Source: Pirellulales bacterium (lineage in GTDB: Bacteria; Planctomycetota; Planctomycetia; Pirellulales; Lacipirellulaceae). Taken from it: DNA of 64,000 nt. Position numbers and translations under genes: made by a program. Below are positions 17,745 through 27,151 of the stretch, piece by piece (the first letter of the stretch is position 1; each line of letters starts with the position of its first letter). The notes under the pieces are model-generated. The model searched no databases. It was not told where the DNA came from and was given only the letters and a program-made list of their open reading frames with translations. The stretch is from assembly GCA_019636345.1 (NCBI GenBank), contig JAHBXQ010000002.1, positions 744,001 through 808,000 of the forward strand. The letters are read 5' to 3'.

Positions 17745-20700
17745 ATGCTTTCCGGGTTTCACCGCACATCGTTGGCTTTGACGTTGTTCGGCGCTCTGTC
17801 GTCGTGGGCGGCCCTGAGCACCCCGACGGCCCGTTCCCAAGCCCTGCTTGAAGGGATGCCGTCAATCGTCCAGGGGGGCGGGACGTTCAACGTCGGCACG
17901 GCGCCGATCCGCGTATGGCACACGACCCGCGGCTACGGCGAGGAAACGGCGGAAACCGCCCTGGGCACCCACTGGGCGGCCGAGACCGGATTCGGGTTGG
18001 CGTTCATCGACGGCCAACTCCGCGCCGGCAACTCCGACAGCGACGTCAGCGCCAACGCGGGCCTCGGCTTCCGGTTCTTTGACGACGGGGAGTTCGGCTT
18101 TCCCAACATCTTCGGCGCCAGCATTTGGTACGACGGCGAAGACACGCGGCTGAACAACTGGTTCAATCAGATCGGCGTGAGTCTCGAACGGCTCGGCCCG
18201 TCATGCGACTTCCGCATCAACGGTTACTTCCCGCTCGAGGATCAGAAGCTCAGCGGCAACACGAGCGTCGGGACGACTCCCGCGTACGGCGGAAACATTC
18301 TGGGCGTCGAGACCCTGACCCGCGCCGATCGCTCGCTGCGAATCGTCGACTTCGAGATGGCGCCGCGGATTTTCGGGCTGAACGCCTGGGTCTACGGCGG
18401 CGGGTACTACATGGACGGCGGCGGGGTCAGCGACCTGGGCGCCAAGGGGGGCGTGCGCGGATACGTCACCAACGACGTCGCCGTCGACGTGAGCGTTACG
18501 GACGACGAGCTCTTCGGCACGAACACCGTGTTTCAGGTCATCTGGACCCCAGGCCGGACCACGCCAGGCATGTCGTCGTGGAGCCACAATTTGGCCGACC
18601 GGATGCGCGAGCACGTCTACCGCAACATGTACGTCGCCACTCGGCAGCTCGACGTCGTCGGCGTCCAGGCCCTGACCGACGTCAGCGGCAATGAGTTCCG
18701 GATCGTTCACGTCGACAGCACGGCGGCTCCCGGCGGCGACGGCACGTTCGAGAATCCGCTCAACAGCCTGAACGACATCCAGGGCAATTCGCAGACGGGG
18801 GACATTGTCCTTGTCCATTCGGGCAGCAGCTTCACCGGCGAGTCGGCGACGTTGCAGGACGCGCAGCGGTTCCTTGGCGAGGGGGGCAATCAGACGCACA
18901 ACGTCGTGACCTCGCTGTTGGGAACGATCGCCCTGCCGGAAACGTCGGCCGGGTCGCTCTCGGGGGCGATTCCGCTGATTCAGAACGCGCTGGGCGACGC
19001 CATTATCCTCGCCGGCGGCAATACGGACGTCTCGACGCTCGCCGGAATCGAGATCTCGAACATGAGCATCGACGGCGGCACGCGAGGCATCGCTTCGCCG
19101 ACCGGCGTCGGTTCGGTCAACATCAACCGGATGAGCATCGCCAACACGACCGGCAACGGTATCGACTTGACGCCTCTCACCGAGACCCTGGCCAACAGCA
19201 CGACCCGGGCTCGGATGGCGGTCACGATCGACGACGTCACGTTCGACGCCGTCGGCGGCGACGACATCCACATGGACGGGACGACGACGCAAACGACGAA
19301 CTCCGGAACGGTGGCCATTTCGGACTACAAGAGCACCAACGGCACGGGGACGGGCATCGTGCTGGACGACATGCGTCGGTCGACGACGATCACGAACGTG
19401 GATTGGGACGGCGGCACGACCGGCGCCGGCGCCTTGTTGATCAAGGACGCCACTGCCGCGGCCACGACCACGGTGAACGGCACGAACGTCGTCGTCGGCG
19501 GGCGGTCGACCTCGACCGAGACGGCGGGCTATGCCGTCCGCATTCAGGACAGCGCCGGAACGCACACCCTGTCCGGCATGACGGTCACCAACACCGGCGG
19601 CGACACGATTCAAGTGACCGGCGGATCGGCCAACATGAACTTCACCGGCAACATCACGCAGGCGAACAACGCCTCGGTGGTGCAGGTCGCCGGCGGGCAT
19701 ACTGGGTCGATGACCTTCACCGAGTCGACCTCAGGAGCGGGGGTGATCACCGCCACGAACGGCGACGGCCTGCAGTTCGACAACGCCGACGGCGTTTACA
19801 CCTTCAACAGCAAGGTGACCCTCAACGGCGGCGACGCGGGGATCGACATTGTCAACGGCTCGGCTGCCAGCATCAGCCTGGCCAACGCCGAGATCACCGA
19901 TCCCTCGGGGGTCGCCGTCAACGTCGACGGCGGTTCGGCCAGCATGAACTTCACCGGCAAGATCACCCGCACCGCGGGCGCCGTGGCGACGGTCAGCGTC
20001 ACCGGCGGGCATACCGGCACGTTGCGGTTCGAAGAGTTTACGGCGGGCGACGGGGTGATCGAAGTCGCTTCCGGCACGGGGCTGCAGTTCAACAACGCCG
20101 ACGGTTCGTACCAATTCCTCGACAAGGTCGTCCTCAACGGCGGCGACGCGGGGATTGACGTGCTGAACGGTTCCTCGGGCACATTCACGTTCTCCGACAC
20201 GGACATCACCAACCCGACCGGCACGGCGGTGCGGTTGGCCAATTCCAGCGCCAATTTCACCTACACCGGCGCCATCACGACGAATTCCTCGCGGCCGGTC
20301 GAGATCGAAGGCAACACGGGCGGCAGCGTGGTGTTCAGCAACACCAGCACGATCAACAGCACGGGGCTGGGCATCCGCTCGTTCAACAACACCGGCGGCA
20401 GCGTCTTGTTCGCCGGAGCGGTCACGCTGGACATCGACGACGTGAACGCCGCGGGCGTGGAAATCGCCAGCAACACCGCCGGCAGCACGCAGTTCAACAA
20501 TATCGACATCAAGACGACCTCTGGCGCCGGCTTCATTGCCGCGAACAGCGCGGGGCACACCGTCACCGTGCTCAACGCCGGCAATACGATCGAAACGACC
20601 ACCGGCGTCGGCTTGAGCCTCAACACGGTCGCCGTCGGAGCGTCCGGAGTCCGGTTCGACAGCGTCACGGTCGACGGCGCCACCAACGGCATCGTGCTCA

Positions 20701-21422
20701 ACAACGTGACGGGCGGGCAGGTCTCGGTCGGCCTGCAGGGCAACTCCGTCGGCGACGGCGGCACGATTCAGAACACCACCGGCTCGGCCATCGTGGTCAC
20801 CAACGCCGCCAACGTGTCGATCAATCACATGAACATCAACGCCACGGGGGCGCAAGGGGTCGATTACCTGGTCAGCACCTCCGCCGCGTCGCGCTTGACG
20901 CTCAACGGCAATTCGATCGGCAACACGGCCGACGAAACGGTCCGGATGCGGATCAACGGCACGGCGACCACTGCCAACATCACCGTCACGAACAACAACC
21001 TGGCCAACACCAGCGCCGACGAAGCGTTCCTGCTGACGACCACCGACGTCACGAACAAGACCGTCAACTTCCTGATGCAGGGCAACACGATTAGCAACGA
21101 CGACGCCACGGCGCCGGCGGCCAGCATCAACATCGGGGCCAGCACCACCTTCAACGCCAACGTGCTGAACAATCAGTTCACCAACGACGACGCGACCCCG
21201 GGCGTTCCGTTCGACATGCGGACGACCAGCAGCTCGGCGCTGGCGCGGCTGAACCTCAACGGCAACACGGCCTCGGCGACCAGCGGCGACGGGTTCTTCC
21301 TGACCCGCACCGCGGGGACCTTCCGGGTCGAGGATCTGGCCGACGTGGCCGCCAACAATACGGGCGGCGTGAACTTGACGGGCACGATTACCAACGACGC
21401 CGGCAACATCCCGACGCCGTAA
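17745..21422 (+). CDS. Large surface protein: inverse-autotransporter-like beta-domain plus right-handed beta-helix passenger
   Basis: A 1225-residue secreted protein. The signal peptide ends near PTARSQA. Residues about 45-280 alternate strand and turn in the manner of an inverse-autotransporter (intimin-type) barrel: HTTRGYGEETAETALG, GFRFFDDGEFGFPNIFGASI, DFRINGYFPLEDQ, GVRGYVTNDVAVDVSVTDD. A linker follows, then VHVDSTAAPGGDGTFENPL (about 325-345), a typical beta-helix entry motif (the pectate-lyase/DUF1565 type). The rest is Asn/Thr/Gly-rich beta-helix with about 103-residue repeats (NFTG..., GGHTG, GLQFNNADG, LNGGDAGID). Unlike classical autotransporters the barrel is N-terminal. AAGGA stands 7 nt before the ATG. 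A strong terminator follows. Adhesion or matrix roles are inference. Confidence 0.8.
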   Translation: MLSGFHRTSLALTLFGALSSWAALSTPTARSQALLEGMPSIVQGGGTFNVGTAPIRVWHTTRGYGEETAETALGTHWAAETGFGLAFIDGQLRAGNSDSDVSANAGLGFRFFDDGEFGFPNIFGASIWYDGEDTRLNNWFNQIGVSLERLGPSCDFRINGYFPLEDQKLSGNTSVGTTPAYGGNILGVETLTRADRSLRIVDFEMAPRIFGLNAWVYGGGYYMDGGGVSDLGAKGGVRGYVTNDVAVDVSVTDDELFGTNTVFQVIWTPGRTTPGMSSWSHNLADRMREHVYRNMYVATRQLDVVGVQALTDVSGNEFRIVHVDSTAAPGGDGTFENPLNSLNDIQGNSQTGDIVLVHSGSSFTGESATLQDAQRFLGEGGNQTHNVVTSLLGTIALPETSAGSLSGAIPLIQNALGDAIILAGGNTDVSTLAGIEISNMSIDGGTRGIASPTGVGSVNINRMSIANTTGNGIDLTPLTETLANSTTRARMAVTIDDVTFDAVGGDDIHMDGTTTQTTNSGTVAISDYKSTNGTGTGIVLDDMRRSTTITNVDWDGGTTGAGALLIKDATAAATTTVNGTNVVVGGRSTSTETAGYAVRIQDSAGTHTLSGMTVTNTGGDTIQVTGGSANMNFTGNITQANNASVVQVAGGHTGSMTFTESTSGAGVITATNGDGLQFDNADGVYTFNSKVTLNGGDAGIDIVNGSAASISLANAEITDPSGVAVNVDGGSASMNFTGKITRTAGAVATVSVTGGHTGTLRFEEFTAGDGVIEVASGTGLQFNNADGSYQFLDKVVLNGGDAGIDVLNGSSGTFTFSDTDITNPTGTAVRLANSSANFTYTGAITTNSSRPVEIEGNTGGSVVFSNTSTINSTGLGIRSFNNTGGSVLFAGAVTLDIDDVNAAGVEIASNTAGSTQFNNIDIKTTSGAGFIAANSAGHTVTVLNAGNTIETTTGVGLSLNTVAVGASGVRFDSVTVDGATNGIVLNNVTGGQVSVGLQGNSVGDGGTIQNTTGSAIVVTNAANVSINHMNINATGAQGVDYLVSTSAASRLTLNGNSIGNTADETVRMRINGTATTANITVTNNNLANTSADEAFLLTTTDVTNKTVNFLMQGNTISNDDATAPAASINIGASTTFNANVLNNQFTNDDATPGVPFDMRTTSSSALARLNLNGNTASATSGDGFFLTRTAGTFRVEDLADVAANNTGGVNLTGTITNDAGNIPTP
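19620..20300 (+). repeat. Tandem coding repeats of about 309 nt in the beta-helix
   Basis: Two clear units and a decayed third: the ATGAACTTCACCGGCAA word starts at 19635 and 19944, 309 nt (103 codons) apart, and GCCAATTTCACCTACACCGGC near 20250 opens the third. Within each unit GGCGGGCATAC, CTGCAGTTCRACAACGCCGAC and CTCAACGGCGGCGACGCGGGGAT also recur. The high nucleotide identity shows recent internal duplication and makes length variation between strains likely. Confidence 0.8.
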
Positions 21423-21448
21423 CGACCTTGAAGTCGCTCAAACGACGA

Positions 21449-21486
21449 CGAGCCGGCAAAGTCGCCTGAGACTTCGCCGGCTCGTT
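21449..21486. terminator. Strong hairpin terminator, probably bidirectional
   Basis: Arms of 16 nt, ACGAGCCGGCAAAGTC (21449-21464) and GACTTCGCCGGCTCGT (21471-21486), pair with one mismatch around a 6-nt loop. It sits between the convergent surface protein and cyclophilin genes. There is no long T-run, so it may act by stem strength. Confidence 0.7.
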
Positions 21487-21512
21487 GCGTTATGCGACGT
21501 GCAGCTCGCGTC

Positions 21513-22358
21513 TTAGCGGACAAAGCGCCGGGCGCCGAACAACCCCAACGCGGCCAGTCCGGCCAAGAGTACGCTGGCGGGCTCAGGGACGGGGGCGATC
21601 GCCGCGAGTGCGGCGGCCTCGATCGACTCGCTCGCCGCCGCGGTCGCCGTCGCGGCGGCCGAGTCCCTCGAGGCCAGTTCCAGGGCCGTCGCCACCGGGC
21701 CGACGAACGAAAACTCCGGATCGGCCTGCAGGACGAACACGCGCTGGACGACGACCATTCGGCCGCTGTCGAGCACGGGGATGTCGCTCAGCGACAGATC
21801 GCCCGTGCCGCCGCTTTGGTCCGATTGCATGAGCTGCATGATCCGGTCGATGGTCGTCATATTCTCGATGCGAGCGAACGGCACGAAGCCCTGGGAGTCC
21901 AAGAACGAGTTGTTCCCGAGATTAATGAAGAAGCTGCTTGTGCCGCTGTTGGGATCCCCCGCTCGCAGGGCCAACGAGACCTCGCCGCGGACGTTCGACA
22001 GCGTCGAAAAGTCGACCATCCCGTCGCCGTTGGCGTCGGTCGTGACCGGCGTGAGGGCGTCGACGGAGATTCGCCCGCCGGCGAACAAGTTCGGCAACGG
22101 CTGGAAGCCCAAAAAGCCTCCCATCTGCAGTACGAAGTCTTCCGCGGCACGGTTGATCGCCGTGTAGTGGTAACGACCTAGTCCGATGTAGGCGACCATG
22201 TTGTCGACCAACGGCTGCAGATTCGCGTCGTTGGTCGGATTGAGCACCATGTCGATGTTGCCGACGCTGGTCTCGAACCGCATGGTCTGGGCCCTGGCGG
22301 CGGAACATGCCAGGGCTGAAAGTGCGAACAAGCAGACAATACGCCGCGTCAATACCAT
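21513..22358 (-). CDS. Exported cyclophilin-type peptidyl-prolyl isomerase with PEP-CTERM anchor
   Basis: A 281-residue protein. Signal peptide MVLTRRIVCLFALSALACSA ending ARAQ; then a cyclophilin domain (about 25-225): MRFETSVGNIDMVLNP, IGLGRYHYTAINRAAEDFVL, QMGGF, GEVSLALR, GTSSFFINLGNNSFLD, FVPFARI. The core QMGG and SSFFINLGNN are recognisable, although the strict catalytic Arg-Phe-Trp set is only partly evident, so isomerase activity is uncertain. The C-terminus PVPEPASVLLAGLAALGLFG then ARRFVR is a standard PEP-CTERM signal for exosortase-dependent surface sorting. The start at 22358 is preceded by GAGG at 8 nt. Confidence 0.85.
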   Translation of the reverse strand: MVLTRRIVCLFALSALACSAARAQTMRFETSVGNIDMVLNPTNDANLQPLVDNMVAYIGLGRYHYTAINRAAEDFVLQMGGFLGFQPLPNLFAGGRISVDALTPVTTDANGDGMVDFSTLSNVRGEVSLALRAGDPNSGTSSFFINLGNNSFLDSQGFVPFARIENMTTIDRIMQLMQSDQSGGTGDLSLSDIPVLDSGRMVVVQRVFVLQADPEFSFVGPVATALELASRDSAAATATAAASESIEAAALAAIAPVPEPASVLLAGLAALGLFGARRFVR

Positions 22359-22685
22359 GGGTGTCGCCTCTGCACGGTGATCGAAGACACTGTTCCGGGG
22401 AACGAGCACGGGCCGAAGACTCGGCCGTGATCGCGTCGAAAGCCAGCGGGCGGTTCCGGCGCCTAGCCCCGTTTCCCCCAAGCGAAGAGCCGCCCCGGGG
22501 AACCCTCAGTATAATTCGCGCCGCAGAATGCGCCACAAATCGGCCGAAATTCTCGTTGCGGCAGCCGGCCGGCGGTGCAACGGCGGGCCCCGCAATAGCT
22601 CGCAGGTTCCCGTTTGCGAAAATCGGCGTCCCGGCGGACGGGTCGTAGCGGTCTTGCGGGCGCCAGGCGGGCTTCCGCCGCGCCG
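22359..22685. other. Intergenic region with possible minus-strand promoter
   Basis: No gene seen. On the minus strand TATACT (22508-22513) could be a -10 element, with TTGTGG about 19 nt upstream (near 22533-22538), for the cyclophilin gene; this would give a leader of about 145 nt. The remainder is GC-rich without a convincing hairpin. Confidence 0.35.
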
Positions 22686-23621
22686 CTATTCCCCGTCGCC
22701 CCGCAACTGAACGACCGCCGTCACGGGGAAGTGGTCCGATGGAAAGCGGCCGTCACGCTGCGTGCGAACGATCTCCGCATCGAGCACTTGCCAGTGACGC
22801 GAGGCGAGGATCGCGTCGATCTTCCCGCCGGCGACCGTCCCTTGGAATCCGTGGAACGTGCCGACTTCCTTCGCCTGGGGATGGAGTTTGCGAAACGTAT
22901 CGGCGAGCCCGGCGGGGCCGCCGAGCAGGGCGCGGAAGGCCGGGTTGTCTTCAGCGGCGTTGAAGTCGCCCGTCACGAGGACCGGGAGCTTGTCGGCGAT
23001 GTGCGCGGCGATCGTGTTCGTCATCAAGCGAGCGCTGCGCTCTCGCGCCGGTTGCGATTGATGGTCCCAATGCGTGTTGTAGACGCGAAAAGAAACGGGC
23101 TTCCCGAGCGCCGGATCGCCGGCTTGGGGCGATCGCTCCGCCGAGCGGTCGACGAACGACGTCCAGGTGCAGATCCTCGTGATTTCATTGCCCCAGTGCT
23201 TCGATCCGGGAACGTCCGGCGTGTCGGAAAGCCAGAACGTGTCGCTGACCAACTCGCGCAGCCGCTCCTTGCGATAGAGGACCGCCGAGAATTCGCCCTG
23301 GTTCTTGCCGTCATCGCGTCCTACGCCGAGACGGACGTACCCAGGAACCGCTGCCAGCAGTTCGTCGATTTGAAAATCGAGCGCCTCCTGCAAACACAAC
23401 ACGTCGGGAGCGAAATCTCGGACGACGGCGAACGCCAAGTCCCGCCGCTTCGGCCAAGCGTTCTCCCCGTCGGGCGCCGTGCCGTAGCGGACGTTGAACG
23501 ACATGACGCGCAACGGCTCGACGGCGGTCGCTCGACCGTTTGCGGCCGTCGCGAGAAGGAGGCCCGCCAGCAGCGGCAGGAGCACGGAAACGGAGCGGAC
23601 TCTTGGTGCGAAGGTCGTCAT
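22686..23621 (-). CDS. Exported endonuclease/exonuclease/phosphatase-family protein
   Basis: A 311-residue protein with signal peptide MTTFAPRVRSVSVLLPLLAG (cleavage near NGRATA) and an EEP fold: LRVMSFNVRYGTAPDGENAW with the metal-site Asn, DVLCLQEALDFQIDELL with the metal-site Glu, YNTHWDHQS with catalytic His, VLVTGDFNAAEDNPAF with DxN, KIDAIL, and the final PSDHFPV with the catalytic Asp-His pair. All active-site residues are present, so it is probably an active, secreted Mg-dependent hydrolase of DNA, phosphosugar or lipid phosphate. The frame stays open upstream to 24242 over the next gene, which is a shadow. Confidence 0.88.
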   Translation of the reverse strand: MTTFAPRVRSVSVLLPLLAGLLLATAANGRATAVEPLRVMSFNVRYGTAPDGENAWPKRRDLAFAVVRDFAPDVLCLQEALDFQIDELLAAVPGYVRLGVGRDDGKNQGEFSAVLYRKERLRELVSDTFWLSDTPDVPGSKHWGNEITRICTWTSFVDRSAERSPQAGDPALGKPVSFRVYNTHWDHQSQPARERSARLMTNTIAAHIADKLPVLVTGDFNAAEDNPAFRALLGGPAGLADTFRKLHPQAKEVGTFHGFQGTVAGGKIDAILASRHWQVLDAEIVRTQRDGRFPSDHFPVTAVVQLRGDGE

Positions 23622-23749
23622 GGCATTCCGTTGATTGTGAGAATCGCTTCGAGGAGCCGGCCAACTTGGGCGACTCGCGAGCAACGCAGCGATTGACTGA
23701 TTCCGCGGCCTTGCACTGCGTCCTCTGCCGCCTCTGCGCGAGGACGCCC

Positions 23750-24862
23750 TCACAGCCCTTCGTTGAGCCCCTGCAGTTCCTTCGGCAGGAAACGGCCGTT
23801 CTTGCGCACCAGTTCGCCGTCGAACCAGATCTCGCCGCCGCCGTAGTCCTCGCGCTGAATCAGCACGAGATCCCAGTGGATGCGGCTGCGGTTGCCGTTG
23901 TCGGCGTCTTCGTACGCTTTGCCGGGGGTGAGGTGGAAACTGCCGCCGATCTTCTCGTCGAACAGCGTGTCGAGCATGGGGTGCTTGACCCGGTTGTTCG
24001 TCCCCAGCGACCACTCGCCGCAGTAGCGGGCGCCCTCGTCCGAGTCGAGGATCGCGTTGAGCTTCGGCGTGTCGTTGGCCGTCGCCTTGACGATCTGGCC
24101 GTCCTTGAACTCGAAGCGAATGTCGCTGAACACGGTTCCTTGATACCGGCTTTGCGTGTTGAACGAGATGACTCCGTTGATGCTGTCGCGCACCGGGGCG
24201 GTGAAGACCTCGCCGTCGGGGATGTTGCGATCGCCGATGCACGACCGCACGGGGATTCCCTTGATCGAGAATTCGAGTTCCGTCCCCGGCGAGACGATCC
24301 GCACGCGATCGGCCGCCTCCATCCGAGCCACGAGCGGCTCTTGCGCTTTGGCCATCGCGGCGTAGTCGGCCGTGCAGACGTCGAAGAAGAAATCCTCAAA
24401 CGCCGCAGTGCTCATCCCCGCGGCTTGGGCGAACGAGTCGGTCGGGTAGCGGAGCACGACCCATTTGGTTTCGGGGACGCGAATCTGACCGTGAACCTGA
24501 TGCCACCAGTGCTGCTGGTACAGGTCCATCTTCGGCTGCGGCACATCGGCGAACTGCGAGCTGTTCGCGGCGCCGCGGATGCCGATGTACGCCTGCACGC
24601 TCCGCATGCGGGCGCCCTCAAACTCGGCCGCGGCCTTCATGCTCTCCTCGGTGGCCGTCGCGTACAACGACCGCAATACGGAGTTGTTCTTGGTCGACAC
24701 CAGCGGAACCCCCCCCCGCCGGGCGGCCCCCTCGACCAGGGCGCATACGAGGTGCGGTTCGGGCAAGTCGAACGCCTCGATCAGAACCCGCTCTCCGGCG
24801 CCAAGTTGGCAACTGTGGTCAAGCAGCAGGGCGGCCAATTTGTCGATACGCGGATCATGCAT
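23750..24862 (-). CDS. Aminopeptidase, M29 family
   Basis: A 370-residue metallo-aminopeptidase of the AmpS/aminopeptidase T type, which removes N-terminal residues using two metal ions. Seen: MHDPRIDKLAALLLDHSCQL start; PDGEVFTAPVRDSINGVI with the first metal Glu; YCGEWSLGTNNRV with a second Glu; HPMLDTLFDEKIGGSFHLTP with His; and the closing RSRIHWDLVL, typical of the family's HxD. It is slightly shorter than the about 410 residues of AmpS. It lacks a signal peptide, so it is cytoplasmic. It is 128 nt upstream of the EEP gene on the same strand. Confidence 0.9.
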   Translation of the reverse strand: MHDPRIDKLAALLLDHSCQLGAGERVLIEAFDLPEPHLVCALVEGAARRGGVPLVSTKNNSVLRSLYATATEESMKAAAEFEGARMRSVQAYIGIRGAANSSQFADVPQPKMDLYQQHWWHQVHGQIRVPETKWVVLRYPTDSFAQAAGMSTAAFEDFFFDVCTADYAAMAKAQEPLVARMEAADRVRIVSPGTELEFSIKGIPVRSCIGDRNIPDGEVFTAPVRDSINGVISFNTQSRYQGTVFSDIRFEFKDGQIVKATANDTPKLNAILDSDEGARYCGEWSLGTNNRVKHPMLDTLFDEKIGGSFHLTPGKAYEDADNGNRSRIHWDLVLIQREDYGGGEIWFDGELVRKNGRFLPKELQGLNEGL

Positions 24863-25219
24863 GGCAAGCGAGCAAAGGTTGAAGGGGAGCGCGAAGATCC
24901 GAACGCCAGTAAGACGGCGTCATGAGCGAAGTCGCACACGAGGTCATGCGGCTGCGACCGGACGTGATTGCCGACGGCGCGAGGCGCAGATGTCCACGCG
25001 CAAACGTCGTAAGCGACCGCGCGCGTCGCGAAGGATTGTACCGCGAAGCCGGGCAAGGCAGCAGCCCTGCAGGACGTTTCGCGGTAGAATTCAGCGTGGG
25101 GAACTTCCCTGTACCGGGCCGGCGACCTGCGCGGTCGCGGCTTGATCGCGAATTTTCCGGGGCTCCGACTGCTCGCCTCCGATCCCTGTCCTCTCGCCTC
25201 TGACCCTCTTCCGAACGCC
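24863..25219. other. Divergent intergenic region with C/T-rich leader
   Basis: Between the M29 aminopeptidase (minus) and the acyl-CoA dehydrogenase (plus). It holds TAGAAT (about 25085) as a weak -10 candidate and, from 25153 to 25219, a pyrimidine-rich leader beginning AATTTTCCGGGGCTCCGACT like that before the aldo/keto reductase. No gene seen. Confidence 0.4.
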
Positions 25220-27121
25220 ATGTCCACCGAGACCGATCACGCCGCCCCGTCGTTCGCCGAGACCGCGCTGGTGCTGGGAGGCAAGAGCGCCGACGAAGCT
25301 CGTCGCACTGGCGCCATCGACGCAGCCGACGACCAGGTCGAACGGCTCTTCGCCCCCGAGTACCAGACGGTCAACAGCCCGGCGCATCGCGCCGTGTGGG
25401 ACCGCGGCGTGCCGGTCGGATTGTTCCAGAGCGAGCCTGCCCGCACCCCCGCCGACGTGCAGGGGGCGATGGACGCGGCGGTGGACGTGGTGCGCCGGCA
25501 TCGCGACGCGGGGACGCTTCGCAACGACGAGGGCAAGATCGCCGAGAACGTGCTGGCAGATCTGGGGCCGACGGGCTACTGGGGGTTGCTCGTGCCGTGC
25601 GCGTACGGCGGACTCGGGGCGCCCTTCGCCTCGTTCGCGCCGTTTTTGACTCGTATGGCGACCGTCGATCCGACGATCGCCGGTTTGGCGTCGGTCCACG
25701 GCTGCATTGGCGCCGTCGACCCGGTTCGTACATTCGGCACGGTCGAACAGCGCGAGCGATTTCTGCCCGGGCTCGCGAGCGGCGAGCGGCTCAGCGCGTT
25801 CGCCCTTACCGAGCCGTGCGCGGGGAGCGACCTGACCGCGCTGCGCACCTCGGCCCGGCGCGACGGCGACCACTTCGTCGTCAACGGCGAAAAACTGTTC
25901 ATCACCAACGTCGTCCCGGGGCGCACGATCGGGCTGGTGTGTCTGTTGGAAGGCAAGCCCGCCGTCCTGGTGGCGGAATTGCCTCATGCTGAAAACGAAT
26001 CCTTCCAGCTTCGCAAATACGGCCTGTGGGCGCTCAAGCACACCTACAACCAGGGGATTGTGTTCCGCGATTTCCGCGTCCCGGCGGAGAACTTGCTCGC
26101 CCCGCCGCGGGGCGACGGGTTGACGATCGCCTACCACGGGCTCAACTTGGGCCGCGTTGCGTTGTGCGCGAACGCCGCCGGCACGATGCGGCAGATGCTC
26201 GCGTCGCTGCTCCCCTGGGCGAACTTCCGCGTCACCTACGGCGAAACGATCGCCAAGCGCGAGCTCGTCCAGCGGCGGCTCGCCCAACTCGCGGGGATGA
26301 TCGTCGGCTGCGACGCCTTGGTCGCGTGGTGCGCGGGGCTGATCGACCGCGGCTACCGCGGCGAAATGGAGTGCGTCGTCGCCAAGATCTTCGGCAGCGA
26401 GGCTCAGAAGCGGGCCGCCGTCGAGATCTTCATGAAAACCCACGGCGGGCGATCGTTTCTCCACGGGCACCCCTTTGGCGACAACGTCCACGAGTATCTC
26501 GCCCCCTGCATCTACGAGGGGGAGGGGGAGATGCTTGCCATGGGGTTCTTCAAGTCGCTGGTGAAGGACCACGGCAAGCGATATTTCGAGCCGGTCGGCA
26601 AGGCCTTGGCCGCGGCGAAAATCAAGAAGCTCAATCCGGCAAACCCCCGCCATGCGTGGGCGCTCAAGGGGGTGGCCTGGCCGTATGTGAAGTGGCTGCT
26701 GGGGCGCAAGCTTCGCTTTGCGGCTGGCGTCGAGTTGCCGGCTCGGATGCCGAGCGAGCTGCGCGCGCACGCCGAGTTCGCTTGCAAGGAACTGCAAAAG
26801 CTGGCCCTTGAGATCAGCGGCACAATGAGCAAGTTCCAGCTTTCGCTGACAGACCGTCAGTGTCGGATGGTCGACCTGTCGCAACGCAGTCAGGACCTGA
26901 TCGTGATCCTGTGCACGGCGTTGTACGGCGCCCGCCAGGAGAGCGAGGTGTTGCGCATGGCTGCCGACGTGCTCTGCACCGAGCTCGCCGAGCGCGTCAC
27001 ATTTCGCCGGCCGAGCAACAGCTCCTACCGGCGCCTTGGGCAGCTTGGCGAGAAGCTGGCCGCGGGCGAGTTCCCCGGGCTCGATGCATCGAGCGGCGAG
27101 TCGATCCTCATGCCGTACTGA
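25220..27121 (+). CDS. Acyl-CoA dehydrogenase, large form
   Basis: A 633-residue flavoprotein that introduces a 2,3-double bond into acyl-CoA in beta-oxidation. The ACAD core, about 75-470, shows ALTEPCAGSDLTALRTSA, VNGEKLFITN, NLGRVALCANAAGTMRQML, and KTHGGRSFLHGHPFGDN followed by CIYEGEGEMLAMGFF, in which a Glu of YEGEGE is the usual catalytic base. An N-terminal helix bundle with unusual length and a C-terminal extension of about 150 residues make it longer than the 380-residue short-chain enzymes and closer to ACAD9/VLCAD-like proteins. The ATG at 25220 starts MSTETDHAAPSFAETALVLG. No partner ETF gene is near. Confidence 0.9.
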   Translation: MSTETDHAAPSFAETALVLGGKSADEARRTGAIDAADDQVERLFAPEYQTVNSPAHRAVWDRGVPVGLFQSEPARTPADVQGAMDAAVDVVRRHRDAGTLRNDEGKIAENVLADLGPTGYWGLLVPCAYGGLGAPFASFAPFLTRMATVDPTIAGLASVHGCIGAVDPVRTFGTVEQRERFLPGLASGERLSAFALTEPCAGSDLTALRTSARRDGDHFVVNGEKLFITNVVPGRTIGLVCLLEGKPAVLVAELPHAENESFQLRKYGLWALKHTYNQGIVFRDFRVPAENLLAPPRGDGLTIAYHGLNLGRVALCANAAGTMRQMLASLLPWANFRVTYGETIAKRELVQRRLAQLAGMIVGCDALVAWCAGLIDRGYRGEMECVVAKIFGSEAQKRAAVEIFMKTHGGRSFLHGHPFGDNVHEYLAPCIYEGEGEMLAMGFFKSLVKDHGKRYFEPVGKALAAAKIKKLNPANPRHAWALKGVAWPYVKWLLGRKLRFAAGVELPARMPSELRAHAEFACKELQKLALEISGTMSKFQLSLTDRQCRMVDLSQRSQDLIVILCTALYGARQESEVLRMAADVLCTELAERVTFRRPSNSSYRRLGQLGEKLAAGEFPGLDASSGESILMPY

Positions 27122-27151
27122 TTCCGGGATTCGGAGAGCGCGAGAGCAACG

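Noticed and set aside
18201-19700. Long minus-strand frame across the surface protein
   Set aside because: Antisense to the repeat-containing beta-helix gene; an effect of the repeated codon pattern.
22686-24242. Upstream extension of the EEP-protein frame to 24242
   Set aside because: The added part overlaps the M29 aminopeptidase gene and has no coding character; the signal peptide sets the start at 23621.
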